From CAYMZZ01 sp046297935 (GTDB taxonomy: Bacteria; Bacteroidota; Bacteroidia; Chitinophagales; Chitinophagaceae): a DNA stretch of 64,000 nt. Numbering within the stretch: the first letter of the stretch is position 1; each line of letters starts with the position of its first letter. The position numbers and the translations under genes were made by a program. The notes under the pieces are model-generated. The model was not told the origin of the DNA, searched no databases, and was given only the letters and a program-made list of their open reading frames with translations. Below, one piece after another: positions 57,114-64,000 of the stretch. The DNA is taken from assembly GCA_046297935.1 (NCBI GenBank), contig JBKBHA010000004.1, forward strand, positions 62,001 to 126,000, given 5' to 3'.

Positions 57114-58435
57114 TTCCGCATCCCCGGCATCATCTTCCCAAACATATTCATCTTATTCATGTTCTTCATCATATCCCGCATTTGCTCAAACTGCTTCATG
57201 AACGCATTCACTTCGCTAATGTCTTTACCCGCACCTTTAGCGATGCGGCGGCGGCGGTTGCTATCAATCAGATCAGGGTCAGCGCGTTCAGCAGGCGTCA
57301 TGCTGTTGATCATGGCTTCAATACCCTTGAATGAATCCTCGTTTACATCCAGATCCTTGATCTTGCTACCCACACCTGGTATCATGCCCAACAGATCCTT
57401 CATGTTGCCCATCTTTTTGATCTGTTCCAGCTGGGTTTTGAAATCGGCAAAATCAAACTTGTTCTTGCGAATCTTGCTCTCCAGTTTGCGGGCCTGCTCC
57501 TCATCGAACTGTTCCTGGGCTTTTTCTACCAGCGAAGTAATGTCGCCCATGCCGAGGATCCGTTGTGCCATCCTGTCGGGATAGAACACATCCAGGGTTT
57601 CCATTTTTTCACCACTGCTGGTGAACTTGATCGGCTTGTTCACCGTGTATTTGATCGATAAGGCAGCACCACCACGGGTGTCGCCATCCAGTTTGGTGAG
57701 CACTACACCTGTAAAGTCGAGCCGGTCGTTGAAGGCTTTTGCTGTATTCACCGCATCCTGACCGGTCATGCTGTCTACAACAAACAGTATTTCATTGGGA
57801 TTAACGGCCGCCTTGATATTGGCTACCTCGGTCATCATGGCTTCGTCAATCGCCAGTCGACCCGCGGTATCCACGATCACCACATTCTTATTTTTGCTCC
57901 GGGCTTGCTTTACCGCATTGCTGGCAATGGCAACAGCATCCTTGTTTTCGGGTTCAAGATGAACGTCCACTCCAATCTGTTCGCCCAGTACGCGCAACTG
58001 CTCCATCGCCGCCGGCCGGTAAATATCGGCAGCTACCAGCAGGGGCGACAATCCCTTTTTGGTTTTCAGATAATGTGCCAGCTTGCCACTGAAGGTAGTT
58101 TTACCGCTACCCTGCAGGCCGGCTATCAGGATGACGGCCGGACTTCCCTTCGATTGAAAAGGCGCCTCCTGGCCCCCCATCAGTTCGGTCAGCTCGTCTT
58201 TTACAATTTTGACCATCAACTGACCCGGACTAATGGCATTGAGCACTTTTTCGCCCATGGCCTTGTCCTTGATCTTGTCGGTAAACTCCTTTGCTATTTT
58301 GAAGTTCACATCGGCATCTACCAACGCACGCCGGATATCCTTCACTGTGCTGGCGACATTCAGCTCAGTAATGCGTCCCTGGCCTTTAAGGTTTTTAAAC
58401 GCGGATTCCAGTTTTTCCTGTAGTGAGTTAAACAT
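57110..58435 (-). CDS. ffh: Signal recognition particle protein Ffh
   Basis: A 441-residue SRP GTPase that targets membrane proteins during translation. It has the N domain, G domain with GLQGSGKTTFSGKLA (about 105-119), DTAGRLAIDE, TKLDGDTRGGAAL, and the methionine-rich M domain ending MRDMMKNMNKMNMFGKMMPGMRK, with SRP-RNA contact region in DPDLIDSNRRRRIAKGAG. The ATG at 58435 (MFNSLQEKLESAF) is the family start; the longer frame from 58492 adds non-conserved residues. The 3' end runs straight into heptanucleotide array R7. Confidence 0.95.
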   Translation of the reverse strand: MFNSLQEKLESAFKNLKGQGRITELNVASTVKDIRRALVDADVNFKIAKEFTDKIKDKAMGEKVLNAISPGQLMVKIVKDELTELMGGQEAPFQSKGSPAVILIAGLQGSGKTTFSGKLAHYLKTKKGLSPLLVAADIYRPAAMEQLRVLGEQIGVDVHLEPENKDAVAIASNAVKQARSKNKNVVIVDTAGRLAIDEAMMTEVANIKAAVNPNEILFVVDSMTGQDAVNTAKAFNDRLDFTGVVLTKLDGDTRGGAALSIKYTVNKPIKFTSSGEKMETLDVFYPDRMAQRILGMGDITSLVEKAQEQFDEEQARKLESKIRKNKFDFADFKTQLEQIKKMGNMKDLLGMIPGVGSKIKDLDVNEDSFKGIEAMINSMTPAERADPDLIDSNRRRRIAKGAGKDISEVNAFMKQFEQMRDMMKNMNKMNMFGKMMPGMRK

Positions 58436-58489
58436 GAAAAAGAGTAAATAGTAAAAGGTAAAAATTCCAGAGTCCCCGGTGGGGGATGG

Positions 58490-58497
58490 CAAAATTA
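58490..58497 (-). promoter_or_regulatory. -7 element of ffh
   Basis: On the minus strand TAATTTTG, an exact TAnnTTTG match, 55 bp upstream of the ATG at 58435. No -33 TTG at the usual distance. Confidence 0.4.
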
Positions 58498-58533
58498 ACC
58501 CAGTGCAGGCAATTATGAGCGGTAGTAGGGTGG

Positions 58534-58560
58534 AAAAAAATCCCCCGACATGCGGGGGAT
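58534..58560 (-). terminator. Intrinsic terminator of the sigma factor gene
   Basis: On the minus strand ATCCCCCG...CGGGGGAT (perfect 8-bp stem, 5-nt loop) followed by seven T, 80 bp after the sigma gene's stop. Confidence 0.85.
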
Positions 58561-58639
58561 TGAAAAGGTTTGGAAGCGGATAGCTTCCAGTTTCCTGCTA
58601 AATATGATCAGTAAAAAAGGGTAGTGTATAGTTTCGTCA

Positions 58640-59506
58640 TTAGCCGAGATAAGTTCTTAAAAGCTTGGTGCGGTTGGTCGTACGCAGTTTGGTGATTGCC
58701 TTGTCTTTGATCTGTCGAACACGTTCGCGGGTCAGGTTAAACTTTTCGCCAATATCTTCCAGGCTCATGGGGTGGTCAACACCAATGCCGAAGAAATAAC
58801 AGATCACTTCTTTCTGGCGTTCGGTCAAAGCTTTCAGCGACCGGTCTATTTCTGTCCGCAGCGATTCGCGATGGTCCAGTTCCTCATCCGTTTTTTCGGC
58901 ATTGGGGTTCTCCAGCACATCGAGCAGGGTATTGTCTTCGCCTTCAGCAAGCGGTGTGTCCATGCTTACGTGCCGGGATGAAATGCCCAGGGTGGCAGAA
59001 ACCTCATCGAGGTCCATTTCCAGCATTTCGGCCAGTTCTTCAGCAGAGGGCTCACGCTCAAACTGCTGCTCAAGGCTGGAAAATGCTTTTTGAATACGAT
59101 TGGTCAGACCCACTTTATTGAGTGGCAGGCGAACAATACGAGACTGCTCGGCCAATGCCTGCAAAATGCTTTGGCGAATCCACCATACTGCATAAGAAAT
59201 GAACTTGAAGCCGCGCGTTTCATCAAAACGTTGAGCTGCCTTGATCAGTCCTAAATTTCCTTCGTTGATGAGATCGGGAAGCGATAAGCCCTGGTTCTGG
59301 TACTGTTTGGCTACAGATACTACAAAACGAAGATTGGCTTTGGTGAGTCGGTCCAGTGCGCGCTGATCGCCCTGGCGAATGAGAGCAGCCAGGCGAACTT
59401 CCTCCTCAGGGGTGATCAGTTCAACCTTGCCGATTTCCTGAAGGTATTTCTCCAGGCTTTGAGATTCACGATTCGTGATCGACTTCGTGATCTTCAATTG
59501 ACGCAT
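58640..59506 (-). CDS. rpoD: Primary sigma factor (Bacteroidota type)
   Basis: A 288-residue sigma-70 factor lacking the large region 1.1 and non-conserved insert of E. coli RpoD, the short form of Bacteroidota primary sigma (like sigma-ABfr). Region 1.2 is at the start (ESQSLEKYLQEIGKVELITPEEEV), region 2 contains NLRFVVSVAKQYQNQGLSLPDLINEGNLGLIKAAQRFD and FKFISYAVWWIRQSI. Region 3 is at EREPSAEELAEMLEM, and region 4 at SLEDIGEKFNLTRERVRQIK. It should recognise the TTG/TAnnTTTG promoters found across this window. ATG at 59506 (MRQLKITKSI) or two codons earlier. Confidence 0.95.
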   Translation of the reverse strand: MRQLKITKSITNRESQSLEKYLQEIGKVELITPEEEVRLAALIRQGDQRALDRLTKANLRFVVSVAKQYQNQGLSLPDLINEGNLGLIKAAQRFDETRGFKFISYAVWWIRQSILQALAEQSRIVRLPLNKVGLTNRIQKAFSSLEQQFEREPSAEELAEMLEMDLDEVSATLGISSRHVSMDTPLAEGEDNTLLDVLENPNAEKTDEELDHRESLRTEIDRSLKALTERQKEVICYFFGIGVDHPMSLEDIGEKFNLTRERVRQIKDKAITKLRTTNRTKLLRTYLG

Positions 59507-59810
59507 GCTCATAGGTTTGGCTTTAGACGGTTATTTTAAGGGTTTAGAATTTAGTTTTGGTCTGGTTAGCCTTAAAAATTACCCATCACGACGGTTTCGT
59601 GGCTTTCAGAACATATTGGACTTCATAGCAATTTAAGGGTTCTCCCGAGATCGCCCAAATATTGCCGGCGAATATTTTAACGCATTGTTATACGTTTTAT
59701 TTTAGAAAACTGATTTTTAAGGCAAAAAAGGGGAAAAATAGTCCTGAAATAATTTTGACGGGTGAATTAATTGTTTATTATTGCGCCAGTTGATGTGTTA
59801 ACCCAAAAGA
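59507..59810. other. Intergenic region upstream of the sigma factor gene
   Basis: About 300 bp between the divergent sigma factor and START-like genes. The sigma promoter must lie here, but the best leftward -7 candidate, AATATTTG (59663-59656), has one mismatch and I do not claim it. Rightward, TTTG (59756-59759) and TTATTATTG near 59772-59780 are a weak promoter candidate for the START-like gene. No RNA gene or repeat seen. Confidence 0.5.
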
Positions 59811-60188
59811 ATGAGCAGGCAATTATATACGCTGGAGTTCCCGGTAAGATGTTCTCCCTCTATCCTTTATGAATTCCTTTCCACCCCAGCCGGTCTGGGC
59901 GAATGGTTTGCCGATAAAGTAGACGAACGCGACAATATCTTTTACTTTGGATGGAACGGTTCCTTTGACAAGGCAGAAGTGCTGGAAAAGGAAGAAGGAA
60001 AATTTATACGCTTTCGGTGGCTACACGGCGCCAAAGACGAGTATTTCGAATTTTCCATCGAAAAGTCCGAAATCACCAATCAGACCATTCTGTTGGTAAA
60101 AGACTTTGCCGACAAAAAGGAGATCAAAGATCAAAGCCTGCTCTGGGACCACCAGGTCAAAGATCTTTTCCATCGCCTGGGCAACTAA
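59811..60188 (+). CDS. START-like (SRPBCC) domain protein
   Basis: A 125-residue single-domain protein of the SRPBCC/Aha1-like fold, with the pattern LEFPVRCSPSILYEFLSTPAGLGEWFADKVDE near the start, FYFGWNGSFDKAEVLEKEEGKFIRFRW in the middle and a C-terminal helix with LLWDHQVKDLFHRLGN. It is the small START-like protein common in Bacteroidota. Ligand and function unknown. It ends overlapping the convergent next gene by 4 bp. Confidence 0.85.
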   Translation: MSRQLYTLEFPVRCSPSILYEFLSTPAGLGEWFADKVDERDNIFYFGWNGSFDKAEVLEKEEGKFIRFRWLHGAKDEYFEFSIEKSEITNQTILLVKDFADKKEIKDQSLLWDHQVKDLFHRLGN

Positions 60189-60805
60189 TCAGCATTCCCA
60201 CATAGTACATTAAGCAGATAGCGGTACTGTTCGCTCAACAGTTCCGGTACCTGTTCCCATGCATCCATCCCGGTTTGCCTGGCCAGCTTCAAAAATGGAT
60301 GGGTATGCAAATGTTTTTCCCAACCATGGCTATCCAGTTTTGATAATGATCTGTAATTATCTGGCCGGAAATGATGTTGCCAGGGATCACTGTTCATACA
60401 GTACAGCCATCCTTCGTCTTTCAACTTTTCGAACGCCTGTAATAAAGCGGGTCTGAAATAAGCCTGGTAAACTCCTGCCAGTTGAAGAGTGGTACTGAAA
60501 CCATGTCCCCACCAGAAAAAACTTCTAATAGCCATCTGGTCGGTTGTTGTAAAAAATCGAGGCAGATCCAACATCAACCAGGGCAGCCCTTCATAGTTTT
60601 CGCCCCTCGAAATCTTGGGCGGTATCGCCAGCACTTCCGCTGGTAAATGCATACGCAGGTCCTGCAATACGCCCAGTTGTAGTTGCTGAAGTTCGGCCAG
60701 CTTGTCCTTTGTCCAGCCCATTAAACGGTTCTTTGTTAAAATCCAGTCGACGCTGGAAATCAATTGCCTCTCCTCTTCCGAAAGCCGTAAATTTGCCGAA
60801 TTCAT
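60185..60805 (-). CDS. Conserved protein of unknown function
   Basis: A 206-residue soluble protein, not assigned to a named family. It has a high content of aromatic residues and histidine (WWGHGFSTTLQL, SDPWQHHFRPDNY, HTHPFLKL). There is no signal peptide or membrane helix, and no recognised catalytic motif. Codon usage is like that of neighbours. Its start region overlaps the promoter of the divergent permease gene. Bacteroidota relatives are likely, but I cannot name one. Confidence 0.7.
   Translation of the reverse strand: MNSANLRLSEEERQLISSVDWILTKNRLMGWTKDKLAELQQLQLGVLQDLRMHLPAEVLAIPPKISRGENYEGLPWLMLDLPRFFTTTDQMAIRSFFWWGHGFSTTLQLAGVYQAYFRPALLQAFEKLKDEGWLYCMNSDPWQHHFRPDNYRSLSKLDSHGWEKHLHTHPFLKLARQTGMDAWEQVPELLSEQYRYLLNVLCGNAD
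60764..60795 (+). promoter_or_regulatory. Promoter of the LptF/G-type permease gene
   Basis: TTG (60764-60766), a 21-bp spacer and TAAATTTG (60788-60795), an exact consensus match. It lies within the first codons of the divergent leftward gene and supports the GTG start at 60819. Confidence 0.55.
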
Positions 60806-60818
60806 ATTTTAAAGTTAC

Positions 60819-62336
60819 GTGTTCAAGAAGTTAGACAAACTCATCATCAAGTCATTTGTGGGGCCTTTTGTGGCCACTTTTTTCATTACGTTGCTCGTAC
60901 TGGTGATGCAGTTTTTCTGGCTCTATATCGACGATTTTGTGGGCAAGGGGCTGGGCGCTTCAGAAGTACTTCGTTTTATCTGGTACCAAAGTGCGGTGCT
61001 GGTACCGCTCGCTTTACCACTTGCAGTGCTATTATCCTCCCTGATGACTTTCGGCAACCTGGGGGAAAGTTTTGAGCTCGTTGCCATCAAATCGTCCGGC
61101 ATATCCCTGCTTCGTTTCATGCGTCCGCTGTTCCTGATTTCCATTCTGATTGCAGGCGGCGCCTTTCTTTTTTCCAACTACGTGATTCCTGTAGCCTGGC
61201 TGAAGTCGCGTTCCATGCTGGGCGAAATTGTGCATGCAAAGCCGGCATTTGATCTCAAAGAAGGTGTTTTTTACGACAAGATCAACGGTTTTGTAATTAA
61301 GATCGGTAAAAAAGAGGCGAACGACAGTGTGATTCGCGACGTGATTGTTTACGAGCAAAACAACCAGATACAGGATAATTTCATTGCCGCTAAAAGCGGC
61401 ATCATGCGGGTTACACCGGACAAGCGGTATCTCGAGTTCAATCTGTTCGACGGCTGGTATTATCAGGAGCGGGCCGACAACAATTACTATTCCAGCGGTA
61501 GCAAGACCGATTATGTGAGGCTCGGTTTTAAGGAATACACCAAACAGTTTGACCTGAGTTCGTTTCAATTGAACTTTTCAAACGATTCGGGCCGCGTTAA
61601 TCACGAACGCGTGTATAGCATGCGACAACTAAATGTTGCACTCGACTCTATGGGTAAAGAAAACAGAAAGCTACGCGAGCAGGTGTACACGAATGTTTAT
61701 ATCGGACTTCAGTTTCATCGTCTGCTTGATAGTATTCCGCCCGATAGTCTGATAAAAACTATACCTGCAAAAGATACGCTGGCGCTTCGGCGCCGTGCCC
61801 ATTCCGACAGCCTGTTTGCAACGGCAACCAGTTTTAAGCAACTTATTCCCGACTCCGCAAGGGCAGCTGTATTTCAGCGCTCGAAAACGGTGGTCAACTC
61901 CGTGCTGGCGTCCATGAACAGCACTGCGTCCATGCTCAAAGAAAAGGAGCGTGCATTTCGGAAGTATACCAACGAATGGCATCGAAAAATTATGTTGTCG
62001 GCAGCCTGTATTATGCTCTTTCTGATTGGAGCACCACTGGGATCTATTATACGAAAAGGAGGTCTGGGAACGCCACTTATCGCTGCCATTGCATTTTTCA
62101 TGGTATTCTATTTTTCTACAACCATGGGCGAAAAAATGTCGAAGGAGGGTACACTTACACCCTTATCGGGCATGTGGCTATCTGCTTTTGTGCTGGTTCC
62201 CATCGGCGTGTTCCTTACCTTCCAGGCTATGCGCGATTCGCAGCTATTCAATAAAGAATGGTACCACCGGGTTGCAAAGAGGGTGGGTCCCTATCTGCGA
62301 CATTTCCGGATTTTTAGAAGGCGTTCCGTTCCTTAA
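60819..62336 (+). CDS. LptF/LptG (YjgP/YjgQ) family permease
   Basis: A 505-residue inner-membrane protein of the YjgP/YjgQ family, which with LptB extracts lipopolysaccharide and passes it to the periplasmic bridge. It has an N-terminal part with three helices (FVGPFVATFFITLLVLVMQFFWLYIDDF, the conserved DD region), a long periplasmic domain (about 130-385, longer than in E. coli, partly coiled coil) and three C-terminal helices (LSAACIMLFLIGAPLGSIIRKGGLG). It begins with GTG (60819), 24 bp after the -7 element. Only one such gene is here; the partner must be elsewhere. Confidence 0.9.
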   Translation: MFKKLDKLIIKSFVGPFVATFFITLLVLVMQFFWLYIDDFVGKGLGASEVLRFIWYQSAVLVPLALPLAVLLSSLMTFGNLGESFELVAIKSSGISLLRFMRPLFLISILIAGGAFLFSNYVIPVAWLKSRSMLGEIVHAKPAFDLKEGVFYDKINGFVIKIGKKEANDSVIRDVIVYEQNNQIQDNFIAAKSGIMRVTPDKRYLEFNLFDGWYYQERADNNYYSSGSKTDYVRLGFKEYTKQFDLSSFQLNFSNDSGRVNHERVYSMRQLNVALDSMGKENRKLREQVYTNVYIGLQFHRLLDSIPPDSLIKTIPAKDTLALRRRAHSDSLFATATSFKQLIPDSARAAVFQRSKTVVNSVLASMNSTASMLKEKERAFRKYTNEWHRKIMLSAACIMLFLIGAPLGSIIRKGGLGTPLIAAIAFFMVFYFSTTMGEKMSKEGTLTPLSGMWLSAFVLVPIGVFLTFQAMRDSQLFNKEWYHRVAKRVGPYLRHFRIFRRRSVP

Positions 62337-62375
62337 TCGCTACCTTTACCAGGTACCACTTCATTCATCCTTTAA

Positions 62376-63143
62376 ATGAAAAGCATGAAAGAAAGAAAAA
62401 CTTCCCGTCGAATTTTTTTGGCCGATACCGGTAGAACTGCCCTCGGAGTAGGATTGGGGGTGTCGGCAGTTGGCGCAATGCTACAGGCCGGCTGCAATAA
62501 TGCCGGTGAATCTGGCGGATCGATCGGCAATACCTCATTTACACAACAGCCTTTGCCTTACGATTACAATGCCCTGGAAAAGGCGATCGACGCCGAAACC
62601 ATGGAACTACATTACTCCAAACATGCGGGCGGCTACTCCAGTAATCTGCTCGCCGCTGCAAAGGAAGAGGGCGTTGATACCTCGAAGCCGGTTGAAGATG
62701 TTTTGCGCAACATCTCAAAGTATTCTGTGAAAATGCGCAATAATGGCGGAGGACATTACAATCATGAATTGTTCTGGCAGTCAATGTCGCCCGATGGTGG
62801 CGGCGAGCCTTCCGGCTCTTTGCTCGAATCAATCAACAGTTCTTTCGGCTCTACAGAAGCTTTCCGGAAACAACTGGCCGACGCAGGAAAATCGCGCTTC
62901 GGCAGTGGTTGGGCCTGGCTGTTTCTGGATGGCGATAAAAAGCTCCGCATAGGATCAACACCCAATCAGGATAATCCCCTGATGGATATCAGCGAGCTGA
63001 AAGGAACTCCGGTTTTCGGTCTCGATGTATGGGAACATGCTTACTATTTGCGTTATCAGAATAAACGCGCCGATTATATTGATGCCTGGTGGCAGGTGGT
63101 GAACTGGAAATTTCTTGGAGAGCGCTATGGAAAAATGATTTAG
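62376..63143 (+). CDS. sod: Exported Fe/Mn superoxide dismutase (Tat lipoprotein-like signal)
   Basis: A 255-residue protein with an N-terminal twin-arginine motif (TSRRIFLAD, Arg11-Arg12), a hydrophobic segment and a lipobox-like LQAGC (Cys40), then a full superoxide dismutase domain. Metal ligands are seen as HYSKHAGGY (first His), NGGGHYNHELFW (His), and DVWEHAYYLRYQN (Asp and His). The signal suggests that the folded enzyme is exported and perhaps lipid-anchored, protecting the periplasm or cell surface. The metal (Fe or Mn) cannot be decided. Start ATG 62376 or 62385. A weak -7 element TACCTTTA lies at 62341-62348. Confidence 0.9.
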   Translation: MKSMKERKTSRRIFLADTGRTALGVGLGVSAVGAMLQAGCNNAGESGGSIGNTSFTQQPLPYDYNALEKAIDAETMELHYSKHAGGYSSNLLAAAKEEGVDTSKPVEDVLRNISKYSVKMRNNGGGHYNHELFWQSMSPDGGGEPSGSLLESINSSFGSTEAFRKQLADAGKSRFGSGWAWLFLDGDKKLRIGSTPNQDNPLMDISELKGTPVFGLDVWEHAYYLRYQNKRADYIDAWWQVVNWKFLGERYGKMI

Positions 63144-63161
63144 AGTACAGCAGTGGGGAGC

Positions 63162-63226
63162 CCCACTCCCCATTCCCCACTCTCCACTTCCACTCTCCAC
63201 TCTCCACTCCCCACTCTCCACTCCCC
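63162..63226. repeat. Heptanucleotide array R8 (CCACTCT/CCACTCC)
   Basis: About nine units of CCACTCT, CCACTCC and CCATTCC on the plus strand, filling the gap from the dismutase stop to the efflux protein's ATG. The unit differs from CACCTYT of the other arrays, but the 7-bp period and pyrimidine bias are the same. Confidence 0.85.
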
Positions 63227-64000
63227 ATGACTCCCCCCGCCCAACAGAACTTGCGCACGCAGAAATGGATTGCCAGCCTGTCGGTAGTGCTGCTGGCTAC
63301 AAAACTGGTTGCATACTATCGCACGGGCTCCGTTTCTATCCTCACCGATGCTATGGAAAGTATCGTGAATGTGGCAGCTGGTTTTATTGGCCTTTACAGC
63401 CTTTATGTGGCAGCCAAGCCAAGGGATGAGGACCATCCTTATGGTCATGGGAAGGCTGAATTCCTCTCGGCAGCAGTGGAAGGAACGCTAATAGCTGTTG
63501 CTGGCGCTTTGATCATTTATAAAGCAGTCGGTTCCCTTATCAATCCGCAACCGGTTCATCAGTTAGATACGGGCCTTTTTTTGGTTGCGGCGAGTGGACT
63601 GGCCAATGGCGCCGCCGGATACTATTGCCTGCTGATCGGTAGAAAAAACCAATCACTGGCACTACAGGCCAGTGGCAAACATTTATTGACCGATACCGTT
63701 AGTACAATTGGTATCCTATTGGGGCTTACGCTGCTCTATTTCACCGGCTGGACATGGCTGGATGCAGTCGTTGCACTGATATTTGCCTGTTGGATTCTTT
63801 TCACAGCATGGGGAATTCTTCGTCGCTCGATCGCCGGTATTATGGACGAGGCAGACGAAAAGCTGTTGAAGAAAATGGTAAGCCTGCTCAACAGCTCCCG
63901 AAAAGTCAATTGGGTCGATCTACACAACCTTCGTGTAATACGCTATGGCACCGTTCTTCATATCGATTGCCACCTGACCGTGCCCTGGTACCTGAACGTG
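63227..64000 (+). CDS. Cation diffusion facilitator transporter (3' end outside window)
   Basis: The first 258 residues of a CDF-family efflux protein for divalent metals such as zinc, iron or cobalt. It has six membrane helices, with the metal-site blocks SVSILTDAMESIVNV (TM2 Asp), HPYGHGKAEF (TM2-TM3 loop) and SGKHLLTDTVSTIGI (TM5 His and Asp). After TM6 the cytoplasmic domain begins (IAGIMDEADEKLL..., LHNLRVIRYGTVLHIDCHLTVP). The frame is still open at base 64000. The start ATG at 63227 directly follows array R8 and has no visible ribosome-binding site. Confidence 0.9.
   Translation, partial: MTPPAQQNLRTQKWIASLSVVLLATKLVAYYRTGSVSILTDAMESIVNVAAGFIGLYSLYVAAKPRDEDHPYGHGKAEFLSAAVEGTLIAVAGALIIYKAVGSLINPQPVHQLDTGLFLVAASGLANGAAGYYCLLIGRKNQSLALQASGKHLLTDTVSTIGILLGLTLLYFTGWTWLDAVVALIFACWILFTAWGILRRSIAGIMDEADEKLLKKMVSLLNSSRKVNWVDLHNLRVIRYGTVLHIDCHLTVPWYLNV

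Noticed and set aside
1..64000. tRNA or rRNA genes and insertion sequences
   Set aside because: I looked for T-loop-like GTTCRANTC with flanking stems, rRNA landmarks and transposase motifs and saw none; without a covariance search an unusual tRNA cannot be fully excluded.

Overview
The window looks like the chromosome of a free-living member of the Bacteroidota, most likely of the Chitinophagaceae type. The evidence is a PorP/SprF type IX secretion protein, a fused cbb3 oxidase CcoNO, a clade II nosZ cluster, a transcarbamylase-type arginine operon using N-acylated intermediates, a short Bacteroidota-type primary sigma factor, and promoters with the phylum's TAnnTTTG -7 element. This assignment comes from gene content, not from a database search. 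No rRNA, tRNA, CRISPR array, prophage or insertion sequence was seen.

Layout. 1-7.5 kb: leftward arginine operon (GNAT acyltransferase, argG, argC, argD, a small membrane protein, argF', argB, argE cut by the window edge). The transcarbamylase has Val at the position that separates acetyl- from succinylornithine enzymes, which points to succinylated intermediates. 7.5-31 kb: housekeeping and accessory genes, including an RsmI-like methyltransferase, an EI24 protein, a 3-methyladenine glycosylase, a dicarboxylate symporter, PorP/SprF, upp/anmK, a LytS/LytTR two-component system with a LiaF-like protein, a CAT-like acetyltransferase, a large TolB/amidohydrolase protein, adenine deaminase, a desaturase, dinB, an EamA transporter, an M20 dipeptidase and an S4 protein. 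31-53 kb: a respiratory island. It holds a receiver-cNMP-Crp regulator, ccoI, ccoS-NO-Q-P-G-H, a SafE-like protein, a PAS histidine kinase with FixL-like residues, a ric gene, a candidate small RNA, an Rrf2 regulator, and a cytochrome c-nosZ-nosL-nosD-nosF-nosY-ric cluster for nitrous oxide reduction. 53-64 kb: a GNAT-nitrilase fusion, trmD, rimM, rpsP, ffh, the primary sigma factor, an LptF/G-type permease, an exported superoxide dismutase and a cation efflux protein cut by the edge.

The strongest pattern is regulatory. Six promoters in the respiratory island carry an FNR/CRP-like site (YTGA-N6-TCA, best form TTGA-N4-GGTCAG) whose centre lies 28.5 to 29.5 bp upstream of the TA of the -7 element, close to the classic -41.5 position. 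They precede ccoI, ccoS, ric, a roughly 90-nt candidate sRNA with its own terminator, rrf2 and cytochrome c-nosZ. This would tie micro-oxic respiration, N2O reduction, nitrosative-stress repair and an sRNA into one regulon. The Crp-type response regulator encoded in the island is a plausible controller.

The second pattern is a set of intergenic repeat families. There are eight heptanucleotide arrays (CACCTYT/GAGAGGT and relatives), a fold-back AATCTGCGG element, CAACAATTC-type low-complexity repeats, and a TGTGCAAAC palindrome family. Several arrays begin exactly at, or supply, the stop codon of a gene. One pair flanks a four-helix-bundle (S23/IVP-type) gene in inverted orientation.
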